From: Schumannella luteola
GTDB lineage: Bacteria > Actinomycetota > Actinomycetes > Actinomycetales > Microbacteriaceae
Length of the DNA: 64,000 bases
Direction: 5' to 3'
Assembly: GCF_013408685.1 (NCBI RefSeq)
Contig: NZ_JACBZY010000001.1
Span: 744,001-808,000, forward strand
Part shown: positions 20,182 through 29,025 of the stretch, piece after piece
Layout: each line of letters starts with the position of its first letter
Numbering within the stretch: the first letter of the stretch is position 1
Notes under the pieces: model-generated
The model's input: the letters and a program-made list of their open reading frames with translations, nothing else
Database searches by the model: none
Told to the model about the DNA's origin: nothing
Made by a program: the position numbers and the translations under genes

Positions 20182-21334
20182 CGACGACCTCGCCGGCGCG
20201 GATGCGCAGCACGTTCTGCGCCAGCTCGACCGGCACATCCCCCTCGACCGCCGCGGTGATGATGACCTGCTCGAAATCGCCGATCGCCGAGGCCAGACGC
20301 GCGCGCCGGGTCTCGTCGAGCTCGGCGAAGACGTCGTCGAGGATCACGACCGGGTCGCCGGTCGGCGACTCGACGCGAAGGATGCCGGCCGCGGCCAGCT
20401 TGAGCGAGAGCGCGAACGACCAGCTCTCGCCGTGACTGGCATAGCCGCGCGCGGGCAGTCCGTTGAGCTCGAGCACGAGGTCGTCGCGGTGTGGCCCCGC
20501 GAGCGTGACGCCGCGGTCGATCTCCTGGCGGCGCAGTCGCGCGAGGCTCTCGCGGAAGGCCTCGGCCGCGACCTCGATCGTGACGCGGCGGTGCTCGCTG
20601 TCGGCCGCCGACGTCGGATCGTCCTCATCCGGAGAGGCGCCGAAGACGCTCATCCGCATGCCGAGGTCGGCCCGATGCTCGTCGCCGGCGATGGCCTTGT
20701 AGGCATCGGCGACGAAGGGACGCAGCCGCTCGACCAGCTCGAGTCGGGCCACGATGAGCTCGGCGCCGAAGGTGACGAGGCGCTCATCCCACACGTCGAG
20801 AGTCGAGAGATCGCCGCCGCGCGCCGCCGCCCGCGCGGTCTTGAGCAGCGTGTTGCGCTGCCGCAGCACCCGCTCGTAGTCGCCGACCACACCCGCGAGC
20901 CGCGGGGTGAGCTGGATGAGCAGCTGGTCGAGCATCCGCCGCCGGCCCGAGGGCTCGCCGCGCACGAGCGCGAGATCCTCCGGGGCGAAGAGCACCGTCG
21001 CGACGTGCCGCGGCAGATCCCGCGTCTTCGCCGGAGCCCGGTTCACCTGCGCGCGATTCGCGCCGGCCTTGTTGATCTGCAGCTCGACCAGCAGGCTGCG
21101 GTCGCCGTGCTGCAGGCGGGTGCGCACGATCGCCGACTCGCGTCCACTGCGCACGAGCGCCGCATCCGTCGACACGCGATGCGAGCCGAGCGTCGCCAGA
21201 TAGCCGATCGCCTCGACGAGGTTCGTCTTGCCCTGGCCGTTGCGGCCGACGAGCAGATTCGGACCCGGATGCAGCTGCACCTCCGCCTCCGCGTAGTTGC
21301 GGAAGTCGGTGAGCTGCAGATGGGAGACGATCAC
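20174..21334 (-). CDS. recF: DNA replication/repair protein RecF
   Basis: This 386-aa SMC-like ATPase loads RecA at gaps through RecFOR. Walker A is GRNGQGKTNLVEA (about residues 34-46), the signature region is LSLKLAAAGIL, and Walker B/D-loop is VVILDDVFAELDETRR. The N-terminus IVSHLQLTDFRNYAEAEV is canonical. It lies between gnd and dciA; dciA overlaps its stop. Confidence 0.97.
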   Translation of the reverse strand: MIVSHLQLTDFRNYAEAEVQLHPGPNLLVGRNGQGKTNLVEAIGYLATLGSHRVSTDAALVRSGRESAIVRTRLQHGDRSLLVELQINKAGANRAQVNRAPAKTRDLPRHVATVLFAPEDLALVRGEPSGRRRMLDQLLIQLTPRLAGVVGDYERVLRQRNTLLKTARAAARGGDLSTLDVWDERLVTFGAELIVARLELVERLRPFVADAYKAIAGDEHRADLGMRMSVFGASPDEDDPTSAADSEHRRVTIEVAAEAFRESLARLRRQEIDRGVTLAGPHRDDLVLELNGLPARGYASHGESWSFALSLKLAAAGILRVESPTGDPVVILDDVFAELDETRRARLASAIGDFEQVIITAAVEGDVPVELAQNVLRIRAGEVVDE

Positions 21335-21356
21335 GACGACCCCGCCGGGGCCGGGA

Positions 21357-22241
21357 TCACGCCGAGCGCACCGCGTGCCCGCCGAACTGCTTGCGCAGCG
21401 CGGCGACGGCCTTCATCGAGGGCGAGTCCTCCTGGCGCGACACGAAGCGCGCGAAGATCGACGCCGAGATCGCGGGCATCGGCACCGCGTGGTCGAGCGC
21501 CTCCTGCACGGTCCAGCGGCCCTCGCCCGAATCCTCGACGAAGCCCTCGATGTCATCCAGACCCGGGTCTTCCTTCAGGGCCTTGACCAGCAGGTCGAGC
21601 AGCCAGCTGCGCACGACCGTGCCGCGCTGCCAGGCCTCGAAGACGCCGGTGACGTCGTGGATGAGGTCGCTGCGGGCGGCGAGCAGCTCGTAGCCCTCGG
21701 CGAGGGCCTGCATCTGCGCGTACTCGATGCCGTTGTGCACCATCTTCGCGTAGTGGCCGGCGCCGATCGGGCCGGCGTGCACGAATCCCTCGGCGCGCGG
21801 ACCCTCCGGACGCAGCGCGTCGAAGACCGGTGCGGCGAACTCGATGTCGGCCTTCTCGCCGCCGGCCATGAGTCCGTAGCCGTTGTCGAGACCCCAGATG
21901 CCGCCCGAGACGCCGCAGTCGGCGTAGCGCACGCCCTTCGCGGCGGCCTGCTCGGCGTGACGGGCGTCATCCACGAAGCGCGAGTTGCCGCCGTCGATGA
22001 GCAGATCGCCCTCGTCCATGACCTCGAGCAGGTCGGTGACGACCGAATCGGTGACCTTGCCCGAGGGCACCATGATCCAGATCAGACGCGGCGCGGGAAC
22101 CGCGGCCATGAGCGCGGGCAGATCGGGCACATCGGTGACGGCCGGATTCGGGTCGTAGCCGGTGACCTCCACGCCGCCGCGGCGCAGACGCTCCCGCATG
22201 TTGCCGCCCATCTTGCCGAGGCCGACGAGTCCGATGTGCAT
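21357..22241 (-). CDS. gnd: 6-phosphogluconate dehydrogenase, decarboxylating (short form)
   Basis: This 294-aa protein has the NAD(P)-binding motif IGLVGLGKMGGNM at the N-terminus, the DGGNSRFVDD segment, the substrate motif DCGVSGGIWGLDNGYGLMAGG and GAGHYAKMVHNGIEYAQM. It is the shorter GntZ/YqeC-like class, which lacks the C-terminal duplicated helical domain of the 470-aa enzyme. The second of two adjacent ATGs (22241) has better spacing to GAGGAG. The gene between recF and dnaN is a typical actinobacterial arrangement. It links the pentose phosphate pathway to the replication operon only by position. Confidence 0.93.
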   Translation of the reverse strand: MHIGLVGLGKMGGNMRERLRRGGVEVTGYDPNPAVTDVPDLPALMAAVPAPRLIWIMVPSGKVTDSVVTDLLEVMDEGDLLIDGGNSRFVDDARHAEQAAAKGVRYADCGVSGGIWGLDNGYGLMAGGEKADIEFAAPVFDALRPEGPRAEGFVHAGPIGAGHYAKMVHNGIEYAQMQALAEGYELLAARSDLIHDVTGVFEAWQRGTVVRSWLLDLLVKALKEDPGLDDIEGFVEDSGEGRWTVQEALDHAVPMPAISASIFARFVSRQEDSPSMKAVAALRKQFGGHAVRSA

Positions 22242-22351
22242 CATGCGCTCCTCACTGGCGGGGTCCCCGCCGTCGGGCTGAGTGGCTCGATGCTGACCAG
22301 GTCAGCAGGGGTCGCTCCGGGTGTGGTGGTGGATGCCGGGCGAGCCCCGGC

Positions 22352-23497
22352 TCAGCGCAGCAGCAGGTTCGGCTGCAGCAGGTACTTGTAGTCGTCGCTG
22401 CCCGGCTGGTCCTTCGACGACTGGCTGGTGATGAGCACCGGGCCCGGCTTGTTCGGGTTCTCGGTCTTCGTGAACGAGACGCGCACGAACTCCGAGTGCA
22501 CCGCGCTCAGCGCATCGAGCAGGAACGACGGCTTGAGCGACACGACCGTGTCCTCGCCGTGCAGGTGCGCGTCGATGGTCTCCGACGCCTGGGCCTGCTC
22601 GGCGCCGGCGGCCTCGAGCGTGAGTCCGTCGATCGAGAAGCTGAAGCGCAGGGCCGCCTCGCGCTCGAGCACGAGGGCGACGCGACGCACCGCATCCACC
22701 AGCTCGGCCGTGTTGAGCACGGCGTAGTTGTCGACCGTGTCGGGGAAGAGGCGGCGCACGGGCGGGAAGTTGCCCTTGATGAGCAGCGAGGTGACGGTGC
22801 GCTTCTCGCTGCTGAAGGCGATGAGCTCGCGGTCGTCGCCGCGCACGATCGACACCGAGACGGTGCCGGCGTGGCCGAAGGTCTTGCCGATCTCGCTGAG
22901 GGTGCGGGCCGGGACGAGCGCGGTCGTGCCCTCAGCCGAGGTCTGGCCTGAATCCCAGTCGATCGCGCGGATCGCGACGCGGTAGCGGTCGGTGGCGACG
23001 AGCGAGAGCGAGTTCTCGCCGACCTCGAGCTGCACGCCGGTGATGACGGGGGTGACATCGTCGCGGGAGGCGGCGACCGCGACCTGCGCGACGGCGGCGG
23101 CGAAGTCGTCGGCCGGCAGCACACCGGTCTGCTCGGTGACCTGCGGCAGGGTCGGGTACTCCTCGACCGGCATGCTCAGCAGGGTGAAGCGGGCGGAGCC
23201 GCAGCTCACCGCGATCTTGTTGTCGACCTTCTCGAACACGACCGGGGCGTTCGGCAGGCGGCTCGCGATGTCGGCGAGCAGGCGACCGGAGACGAGCGCG
23301 GTGCCGGCCTCATCCACCTCAGAGGGGATCTCGGTCTGCGACGACACCTCGTAGTCGAACGACGAGAGCGTGAGCGAGCCGTCTTCGGCGCTGAGCAGCA
23401 CTCCACTGAGGATCGGCTGCGTCGTGCGCTGCGGGAGCAGCTTCACCGCGAACGAGACCGCCTCGGCGAAGACGTCGCGGTTGACCTGGAACTTCAC
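22352..23497 (-). CDS. dnaN: DNA polymerase III beta subunit (sliding clamp)
   Basis: This 381-aa clamp has three repeated domains (about residues 1-125, 126-250 and 251-381). It starts VKFQVNRDVFAEAVSFAVKLLP and contains the conserved SFDYEV, YPTLP and ATDRYRVA segments. The GTG at 23497 is chosen because GGGAG lies 8 nt upstream and family homology begins exactly there; a longer open frame to 23560 is not supported. It lies immediately beside oriC and points away from dnaA in the direction of gnd and recF. Confidence 0.97.
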   Translation of the reverse strand: MKFQVNRDVFAEAVSFAVKLLPQRTTQPILSGVLLSAEDGSLTLSSFDYEVSSQTEIPSEVDEAGTALVSGRLLADIASRLPNAPVVFEKVDNKIAVSCGSARFTLLSMPVEEYPTLPQVTEQTGVLPADDFAAAVAQVAVAASRDDVTPVITGVQLEVGENSLSLVATDRYRVAIRAIDWDSGQTSAEGTTALVPARTLSEIGKTFGHAGTVSVSIVRGDDRELIAFSSEKRTVTSLLIKGNFPPVRRLFPDTVDNYAVLNTAELVDAVRRVALVLEREAALRFSFSIDGLTLEAAGAEQAQASETIDAHLHGEDTVVSLKPSFLLDALSAVHSEFVRVSFTKTENPNKPGPVLITSQSSKDQPGSDDYKYLLQPNLLLR

Positions 23498-24073
23498 GAG
23501 AGGCACTCCCTGTCCCCGGATGACGGTGATCGAACGATGTTTGCAGAGCGATCCTGTCACACGGGGAGCCCTGCTCGGCCTGCGAAGACCGAGCGAAGGC
23601 GTTCAGCGCCGGCGCGAGTCGACCCGACCGGGTCGAGGTTGTGGATTCGCGAATCGGATATCTGTCTCTGTCATCTTCTTAACAGCTGTGGAGAATGTGG
23701 ATAACTCGGTGGACAGCCGCGTTAAGCAGGGAACTACAACCTTGGAACTTGTGAGCGGACTGTCGAGAGTCGAGCCCTCGGATGTGGACGGAGATTCTTG
23801 TCATTCGGCGCTCTCCACAGGATCTCGCTTAACGCTCACATCCTGAGCGGCGGTTCTCCACAGTTATCCACAGGCATTCCACACTGTGAGCATTAACCCC
23901 GTCTTCGGGGGGTCGAAACCTCGGGCCCGGGCGCGTCGCGACGATCCGAGCACGCACCCGCGACCGCGACAGCGGTTCGCTGCGTGACGCAGAAGAGCCC
24001 GCCGGCGCTGTCGCGCGGGCGGGCTCATCGGGTGCGGTGGAGACGACGTGCTGCGCACGCGACGACCCGAGCG
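23498..24073. other. oriC: dnaA-dnaN intergenic replication origin
   Basis: A 576-bp gap without genes. Perfect DnaA boxes are at 23696-23704 (TGTGGATAA) and 23864-23872 (TTATCCACA). Each is next to a one-mismatch box: TGTGGAGAA at 23687-23695 and TTCTCCACA at 23854-23862. Two-mismatch boxes are at 23640-23648 and 23811-23819. The stretch 23650-23690 is the most AT-rich part and a candidate unwinding element. Box orientation changes between the left and right pairs. Confidence 0.9.
23995..24026 (-). terminator. Terminator of dnaA
   Basis: On the minus strand GAGCCCGCC (24026-24018) pairs with GGCGGGCTC (24003-23995), a 9-bp GC-rich stem followed by TTCT. It lies about 50 bp after the dnaA stop and separates dnaA transcription from oriC. 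Confidence 0.6.
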
Positions 24074-25495
24074 TCAGATCTTGTACCGCTGCTCCTGCTT
24101 GATGCGGTTCGTCAGCTCGGTCACCTGGTTGTAGATCGAGCGGCGCTCCTTCATGAGTTCGCTGATCTTCTTGTTCGCGTACATGACCGTGGTGTGGTCG
24201 CGGTTGCCGAACAGCTGCCCGATCTTCGGCAGCGACAGGCTCGTCAGCTCGCGGCACAGGTACATCGCGATCTGCCGCGCCGTCGCGATCGCCTGCGACC
24301 GGCTCGAGCCGTAGAGGTCGTCGACCGAGAGCTTGAAGTAGTCGGCGGTGTTGTTGATGATGTCGACCGGCGAGATGACGTTGTCCTCGTCGAGGGTGAT
24401 CAGATCCTTGAGCACCGTCTGCACCAGCTGCAGATCGATGGGCGTCTTGTTGAGCGACGCGAACGCCGTGACGCGGATCAGGGTGCCCTCGAGCTCGCGG
24501 ATGTTCGACGACACCTTCGTGGCGATGAACTCGAGGATGTCGTCGGGGATCTGCAGCTTCTCGCTCTGCGCCTTCTTGCGCAGGATCGCGATGCGCGTCT
24601 CGCGGTCGGGCACCTGCACGTCGGTGATGAGGCCCCACTCGAAGCGCGACCGCATCCGGTCTTCGAAGCCGGTCAGGTGCTTCGGCGCGAGATCGCTCGT
24701 GATCACGACCTGCTTGGAGTGGTCGTGCAGCGTGTTGAAGGTGTGGAAGAACGCCTCCTGCGTCTCCACCGCGCGCTGCAGGAACTGGATGTCGTCGATC
24801 AGCAGGATGTCGATGTCGCGATAGCGCGACTGGAACTGCGACGAGCGGTTGTTCGCGATCGAGTTGATGAAGTCGTTCGTGAACTCCTCCGAGCTCACGT
24901 AGCGCACGCGGATGCCGGGGTAGAGGTTCTCGGCGTAGTGGCCGATCGCGTGCAGCAGGTGCGTCTTGCCCAGACCCGAATCGCCGTAGATGAAGAGCGG
25001 GTTGTAGGCCTTCGCCGGCGCCTCGGCCACGGCGACCGCGGCGGCGTGGGCGAAGCGGTTCGATCCGCCGATGACGAAGTTGTCGAAGTTGTACTTGGCG
25101 TTGAGCCGGCTGTCGGAGCGGCGACCGGGCTCGGCGGCCGGAGCTTCGACGGAAGAGTGACGAGGCTCCCGGTCACGATCGGCGACGGCCGGAGCGACCG
25201 GCTTCAGCACCTCGGTGTGGATCTCGGGGTTGACCACGATCGCGAAGTTCGAGACCTCATCGGCGTCGTCGACCTCCACGCTTGAGAGCGCCTCGAGCAG
25301 GGGGACTCGGATGCGCTGCTCGAGCATCGACCGCGTCAGATCGTTCGGCACTTCGAGGTAGATGGTGCCGGCGAGCACGCCCTTCGGCTCGACCAGGTTG
25401 AGGAAGCCGTGCAGCTGCGGCGTGATCCGGTGATCCTCCTCCAGGTGCTCCCGCACTGCGCGCCAGAGCTGGAGGGTGGGATCGATGTCGGACAT
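24074..25495 (-). CDS. dnaA: Chromosomal replication initiator DnaA
   Basis: This 473-aa AAA+ initiator has a domain I from MSDIDPTLQLWRAVREHL, a Pro/Arg-rich linker (about residues 95-135), Walker A GDSGLGKTHLLHA, Walker B LLIDDIQFL, and the domain IV DNA-binding signature GNRDHTTVMYANKKI. It binds TTATCCACA boxes in oriC and melts the origin. The ATG at 25495 is chosen over the longer open frame (to 25636) because GAAAGG precedes it and homology starts there. Boxes at 25554-25574 in its upstream region suggest autoregulation. Confidence 0.98.
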   Translation of the reverse strand: MSDIDPTLQLWRAVREHLEEDHRITPQLHGFLNLVEPKGVLAGTIYLEVPNDLTRSMLEQRIRVPLLEALSSVEVDDADEVSNFAIVVNPEIHTEVLKPVAPAVADRDREPRHSSVEAPAAEPGRRSDSRLNAKYNFDNFVIGGSNRFAHAAAVAVAEAPAKAYNPLFIYGDSGLGKTHLLHAIGHYAENLYPGIRVRYVSSEEFTNDFINSIANNRSSQFQSRYRDIDILLIDDIQFLQRAVETQEAFFHTFNTLHDHSKQVVITSDLAPKHLTGFEDRMRSRFEWGLITDVQVPDRETRIAILRKKAQSEKLQIPDDILEFIATKVSSNIRELEGTLIRVTAFASLNKTPIDLQLVQTVLKDLITLDEDNVISPVDIINNTADYFKLSVDDLYGSSRSQAIATARQIAMYLCRELTSLSLPKIGQLFGNRDHTTVMYANKKISELMKERRSIYNQVTELTNRIKQEQRYKI

Positions 25496-25553
25496 GGTGC
25501 CTTTCGCGCTGTGGACCTGAGAACGCCGCCCGCGACGCTCCGAGCGCGCAGGG

Positions 25554-25574
25554 TTATCCACAGGATTATCCACG
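25554..25574 (+). promoter_or_regulatory. DnaA boxes in the dnaA/rpmH gap
   Basis: A perfect TTATCCACA (25554-25562) is followed 3 nt later by TTATCCACG (25566-25574). They lie 59 bp upstream of the dnaA start and fit DnaA autoregulation. The remainder of the 25496-25831 gap holds the rpmH promoter and nothing else I recognise. Confidence 0.8.
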
Positions 25575-25713
25575 GTTGTGGGTTGCTGTGGAAACGCGAG
25601 ATGGTCGCGACCGGGGGTCGCGCGACTTCGGATCACCTTAGGTGGACGCGGCGCGTCGCTGCCAGTGCTGAGGCCGGATCGGGTAGAGGATGCAGGGTTG
25701 ACCCGGAGCCCTT

Positions 25714-25742
25714 TTGACCGAAGCGCTTCGGCGGGCTAGATT
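25714..25742 (+). promoter_or_regulatory. rpmH operon promoter
   Basis: TTGACC (25714-25719), a 17-nt spacer and TAGATT (25737-25742) form a near-consensus housekeeping promoter about 90 bp upstream of rpmH. Confidence 0.75.
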
Positions 25743-25831
25743 AACCCGGTTGACTTCGGACTCGCGTGTACGCGGGCCCGTTCCCATTTCTTCCCGGTCG
25801 TTCCGCGTCGCCGGGCAACGGAGATACGACT

Positions 25832-25969
25832 ATGAGCAAGCGAACCTTCCAGCCGAACAACCGCCGCCGCGCCAAGGTGCACGGCTTCCGTCTGCGCATG
25901 CGCACCCGCGCCGGCCGCGCGATCCTGGCGAACCGCCGTCGCAAGGGCCGCACCGAGCTCAGCGCGTAA
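25832..25969 (+). CDS. rpmH: 50S ribosomal protein L34
   Basis: The 45-aa protein, very basic, begins [19 protein letters not shown] and contains [19 protein letters not shown], diagnostic of bL34. The ATG at 25832 follows a GGAG ribosome-binding site. It is the first gene of the conserved rpmH-rnpA-yidD-yidC-jag cluster and lies divergent to dnaA. Confidence 0.98.
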   Translation: MSKRTFQPNNRRRAKVHGFRLRMRTRAGRAILANRRRKGRTELSA

Positions 25970-25988
25970 GACCTCACCGGTCGACTCC

Positions 25989-26330
25989 GTGCTCGCCCGG
26001 GCCAACCGCGTCATCACCGCCGACGAATTCCGTCGAGCCGTGCGTCGCGGTCGCCGGACGGCCACGCCGATCGCGGTGTACCACCGCATCGAGCTCGGGG
26101 ACGATCATCCAGCTCGCTTCGGGTTCATCATCACCCGAGCCGTCGGAACCGCCGTGCACCGCAACAAGCTGCGCCGGCGGTTTCGTGCGATCGGGCGAGA
26201 ACTGGTGGATGAGGGCGCCCGTGGCGGCGACATCGTCGTGCGTGCGCTGCCCGGCAGTGCCGAGCAGGACTGGACCGCGATCCGCGACGACATGCGCGGC
26301 GCGCTGGTCGGGAAGCTGATCCGCTCATGA
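25989..26330 (+). CDS. rnpA: Ribonuclease P protein component
   Basis: The 113-aa protein subunit of RNase P assists the RNA in tRNA 5'-end maturation. It has the family start [22 protein letters not shown] and the signature [18 protein letters not shown] with the conserved RNA-binding RNR-like core. It uses GTG at 25989, 19 bp after rpmH, and its stop overlaps the yidD start (ATGA). Confidence 0.97.
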   Translation: MLARANRVITADEFRRAVRRGRRTATPIAVYHRIELGDDHPARFGFIITRAVGTAVHRNKLRRRFRAIGRELVDEGARGGDIVVRALPGSAEQDWTAIRDDMRGALVGKLIRS

Positions 26331-26659
26331 GCGATCAGGTCTCCCCCGCCCGTCGAGTGCTCACGACCGTGATGCTCGTGCCGCGCAACGTCTGCGTCGT
26401 GGTTCTGCGCATCTACCGGGCGGTCATCTCGCCGCTCTACGGTCAGGTCTGCAGGTACTACCCCAGCTGCTCGGCCTACGCTCTGGAGGCGATCCAGCGT
26501 CACGGCGTCATCCGCGGCGTGTGGCTCGGCTCGAAGCGCATCGCCCGCTGCCACCCGTGGGCGGCCGGCGGCGTCGACGACGTGCCCGGTCACTTCGCAC
26601 CACCCCGCTACCGCATCACCCGCTTCGGATTCGTCGTCGCGGGAACAGGAAAGGCCTGA
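26327..26659 (+). CDS. yidD: Membrane protein insertion efficiency factor YidD
   Basis: This 110-aa protein has an amphipathic N-terminal region and the DUF37 signature [27 protein letters not shown] with two conserved cysteines, then HRGV-like [29 protein letters not shown]. It helps YidC-dependent insertion of inner-membrane proteins. It overlaps rnpA by 4 bp and precedes yidC by 9 bp. Confidence 0.96.
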   Translation: MSDQVSPARRVLTTVMLVPRNVCVVVLRIYRAVISPLYGQVCRYYPSCSAYALEAIQRHGVIRGVWLGSKRIARCHPWAAGGVDDVPGHFAPPRYRITRFGFVVAGTGKA

Positions 26660-26668
26660 CCCTCCCCT

Positions 26669-27661
26669 ATGGATATCGGCTCCTTCTTCCAGACGCTGCT
26701 GACACCCATCAAATGGGTGATCGAGGCGCTTCTGGTCGGATTCCACTGGCTGCTCACCACGCTCGGGATGAACCCGGCCGGCGGCCTCACCTGGGTTCTC
26801 TCGATCGTCGGCCTCGTGCTCGTCGTGCGTGCCCTGCTCATCCCGATCTTCGTGCGCCAGATCAAGAGCCAGCGCAAGATGCTCGAGGTCGCGCCGCAGC
26901 TCAAGAAGATCCAGGACAAGTACAAGGGCAAGAAGGACCAGTTCTCGCGCGAGGCCATGCAGCGCGAGACCATGGAGCTCTACCGCAAGGCCGGAACGTC
27001 GCCGTTCTCCTCGTGCCTTCCGTTGCTGATCCAGATGCCGATCTTCTTCAGCCTGTTCTCGGTGCTGAACGAGGCCCGCAACGACAAGGCCGGTGTCGGC
27101 CTGCTGACCCGTGAGCTGTCGGACCAGTTCTACAACGCCGAGCTCTTCCCCGGCGCCGGCCTCAAGTTCAGCATCCAGTCGGCTCTCGAGCACAACCCGG
27201 TGCTGTGGCCCGTCGTCATCCTCGCGGCCGTCATGGTCGTCGCGATGACCGCCTCGCAGTTCGTCACTCAGCTTCAGATCATGGCGAAGAACCAGTCGCC
27301 GGAGATGAAGGAGAGCCCGATGTTCCGGCAGCAGCGCATCCTGCTGTACATCCTGCCGCTGGTCTTCGCGTTCTCGGGCTTCGCCTTCCCCATCGGCGTC
27401 ATGTTCTACTGGCTGACCTCGAACGTCTGGACGATGATCCAGCAGTTCCTCGTCATCCGGAACATGCCGACCCCCGGCAGCGAGGCCGCCCTGGCCCGTG
27501 AGGCGCGACTCGCGAAGCGCGCCCGCCGCAAGATGGGTGAGGATGCTGCCGCACTCGAGGCCGCGGAGGCCGCCGAGCAGGAGACCAAGAAGGCGACCAC
27601 CCAGCGGCAGCAGCCGGTGGGCAAGTCGCGCGCCAAGAAGAGCGGTGGGAACAAGCGATGA
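26669..27661 (+). CDS. yidC: Membrane protein insertase YidC
   Basis: This 330-aa Oxa1/YidC insertase has five hydrophobic segments. The first hydrophobic region includes VLSIVGLVLVVRALLIPIFVRQ, whose arginine matches the conserved charged residue of the groove. It is followed by the cytoplasmic coiled region QRKMLEVAPQLKKIQDKYKGKKDQ and PLLIQMPIFFSLFSVL. The C-terminal tail is strongly basic and Gln/Lys-rich (about residues 275-330), a feature linked to ribosome binding. No large periplasmic P1 domain is present, as usual for Gram-positives. The stop overlaps the jag start. Confidence 0.97.
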   Translation: MDIGSFFQTLLTPIKWVIEALLVGFHWLLTTLGMNPAGGLTWVLSIVGLVLVVRALLIPIFVRQIKSQRKMLEVAPQLKKIQDKYKGKKDQFSREAMQRETMELYRKAGTSPFSSCLPLLIQMPIFFSLFSVLNEARNDKAGVGLLTRELSDQFYNAELFPGAGLKFSIQSALEHNPVLWPVVILAAVMVVAMTASQFVTQLQIMAKNQSPEMKESPMFRQQRILLYILPLVFAFSGFAFPIGVMFYWLTSNVWTMIQQFLVIRNMPTPGSEAALAREARLAKRARRKMGEDAAALEAAEAAEQETKKATTQRQQPVGKSRAKKSGGNKR

Positions 27662-28206
27662 CCGACGAGAACACGACCCTGCAGGGCGAGGCCGTCCAGA
27701 GCGAGACGGTCACCGCCGTCGAGACTCCGGAGTCGGCGACCGACACCGAGCAGCAGCTTGTCGAAGAAGGCGACATCGCCGCTGACTACATCGAGGAGCT
27801 GCTCGATATCGCCGATCTCGATGGCGACCTCGACATCGACGTGCGTGCCGGCCGCGCCTACCTCTCGGTGAGCTCCGATGAGGAGGACGCCCTGCGCACC
27901 CTCTCGAAGCCGGACACCGTGTCGGCCCTGCAGGAGCTGACGCGTCTCGCGGTGCAGAGCAAGACCGGTCGCTTCTCGCGGCTCATCCTCGACGTCGGCG
28001 GATCCCGCGATGCTCGCGCTGACGAGCTGAGCGCGCTGGTGGATGCTGCCGTCGCGCGCATCGAGGCCGGCGCCGCATCGGCATCCCTGCCGCCGATGTC
28101 GAGCTACGAGCGCAAGCTCGTTCACGACCTCGTCGGCGAGCGTGGTTACACCTCGGAGTCGGAGGGCGAAGGTCGCGATCGCCACACGGTGGTCCGCAAA
28201 GCCTGA
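27658..28206 (+). CDS. jag: Jag/KhpB RNA-binding protein (R3H domain)
   Basis: This 182-aa protein has an acidic N-terminus (about 1-35), a KH-like region (about 38-120) and a C-terminal R3H domain (about 140-180) with SYERKLVHDLV and SESEGEGRDRHTVVRK. It binds RNA and typically pairs with KhpA. The Jag-N domain found in firmicutes is absent. It is coupled to yidC by an ATGA overlap and ends the operon just before the parS palindrome. Confidence 0.93.
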   Translation: MTDENTTLQGEAVQSETVTAVETPESATDTEQQLVEEGDIAADYIEELLDIADLDGDLDIDVRAGRAYLSVSSDEEDALRTLSKPDTVSALQELTRLAVQSKTGRFSRLILDVGGSRDARADELSALVDAAVARIEAGAASASLPPMSSYERKLVHDLVGERGYTSESEGEGRDRHTVVRKA

Positions 28207-28240
28207 TCGCACTCCCCCGCTTGGGCGGGTGAAGGTCTCG

Positions 28241-28276
28241 AGCGGGGCGATGTTTCACGTGAAACATCGCCCCGCT
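28241..28276 (+). terminator. 36-bp perfect palindrome placed as the jag operon terminator, containing parS
   Basis: An 18+18 bp perfect inverted repeat without a loop spans 28241-28276 and is followed by TTTCGT. Its centre is the parS site at 28251-28266. In RNA its GC-rich arms (AGCGGGGCGA/TCGCCCCGCT) would fold as a terminator stem 34 bp after the jag stop, between jag and the convergent GNAT gene. Confidence 0.65.
28251..28266. other. parS: parS centromere site 1
   Basis: TGTTTCACGTGAAACA, a perfect match to the bacterial ParB-binding consensus. Confidence 0.97.
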
Positions 28277-28338
28277 TTCGTCTGTCATCGGCATCGTGCG
28301 TCGATCCGACGCCGTGCGGCCCTGCTGCGTCTCATCGA

Positions 28339-29025
28339 TCAGCTCTCGGATGACCTCTCGGCATTCGCTGCCCCGAGCAGCTCGTGTCGGGCGGCATCGG
28401 CCCCCGCGACGTCGAGTTCCCAGTGCGGGCGGATGAACTCCGACCGTGAGACCCGAAGATCGGTCTGCGTCTCCGGCGTGCCCGGTCGCGATTCCGTCGC
28501 CTGATGGCCGACCTCGCGATAGCCGAGCCTCGCCGAGACCGTCAGCGATGCGGTGTTCCAATCGAGCGCGTTCGTCTCCGCGACTTCGGCCCCGAGTTCA
28601 TCGAACGCGAACAGCAGCAGTGCGGCGCGCATCTCCCGCCCGAATCCCCTCCCCTGCTGCGATGCGCTCAGCCAGGATCCGCTCACGACGGTGCGCCGGG
28701 TCGGGAACTCGCGCGCATGCACCTCCTGGATTCCGATCGGGCAGCCGTCATGTAGCACAGCGAAGGCGATGACCCAGTGCGCTGGCGAAGACTGGGACCG
28801 AAGACTCCAGTGGTAGGTCGTGAGGTTGTGCGCGAGCTGCGCGGGGTCGGCGTCGGTCCACGGCGTATCGAAGGGCATGCGCTCGGCCGGATGGACACCG
28901 GCGACGGCCGCATCGACGAGGGCGGGCATGTGCTCGTCGCGGATCGGTGTGAGCTGCAGTCGCGGCGTCGTGAGCTTCAGGGTGAAGAGCGGCCAGATGG
29001 ACTCGAGCGTCGACGGCGTCGTCAT
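28339..29025 (-). CDS. GNAT family N-acetyltransferase
   Basis: This 228-aa protein has the RimJ/RimL-like acetyltransferase pattern: an N-terminal LTTPRLQLTPIRDEHMPALVDAA, the acetyl-CoA-binding QQGRGFGREMRAALLLFAFDELGA (about 125-148) and the downstream NTASLTVSARLGYREVGHQ. The substrate is unknown. TACCGT at 29037-29032 lies 6 nt before the ATG, which suggests a leaderless transcript. It converges on jag across the parS palindrome. Confidence 0.88.
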   Translation of the reverse strand: MTTPSTLESIWPLFTLKLTTPRLQLTPIRDEHMPALVDAAVAGVHPAERMPFDTPWTDADPAQLAHNLTTYHWSLRSQSSPAHWVIAFAVLHDGCPIGIQEVHAREFPTRRTVVSGSWLSASQQGRGFGREMRAALLLFAFDELGAEVAETNALDWNTASLTVSARLGYREVGHQATESRPGTPETQTDLRVSRSEFIRPHWELDVAGADAARHELLGAANAERSSES

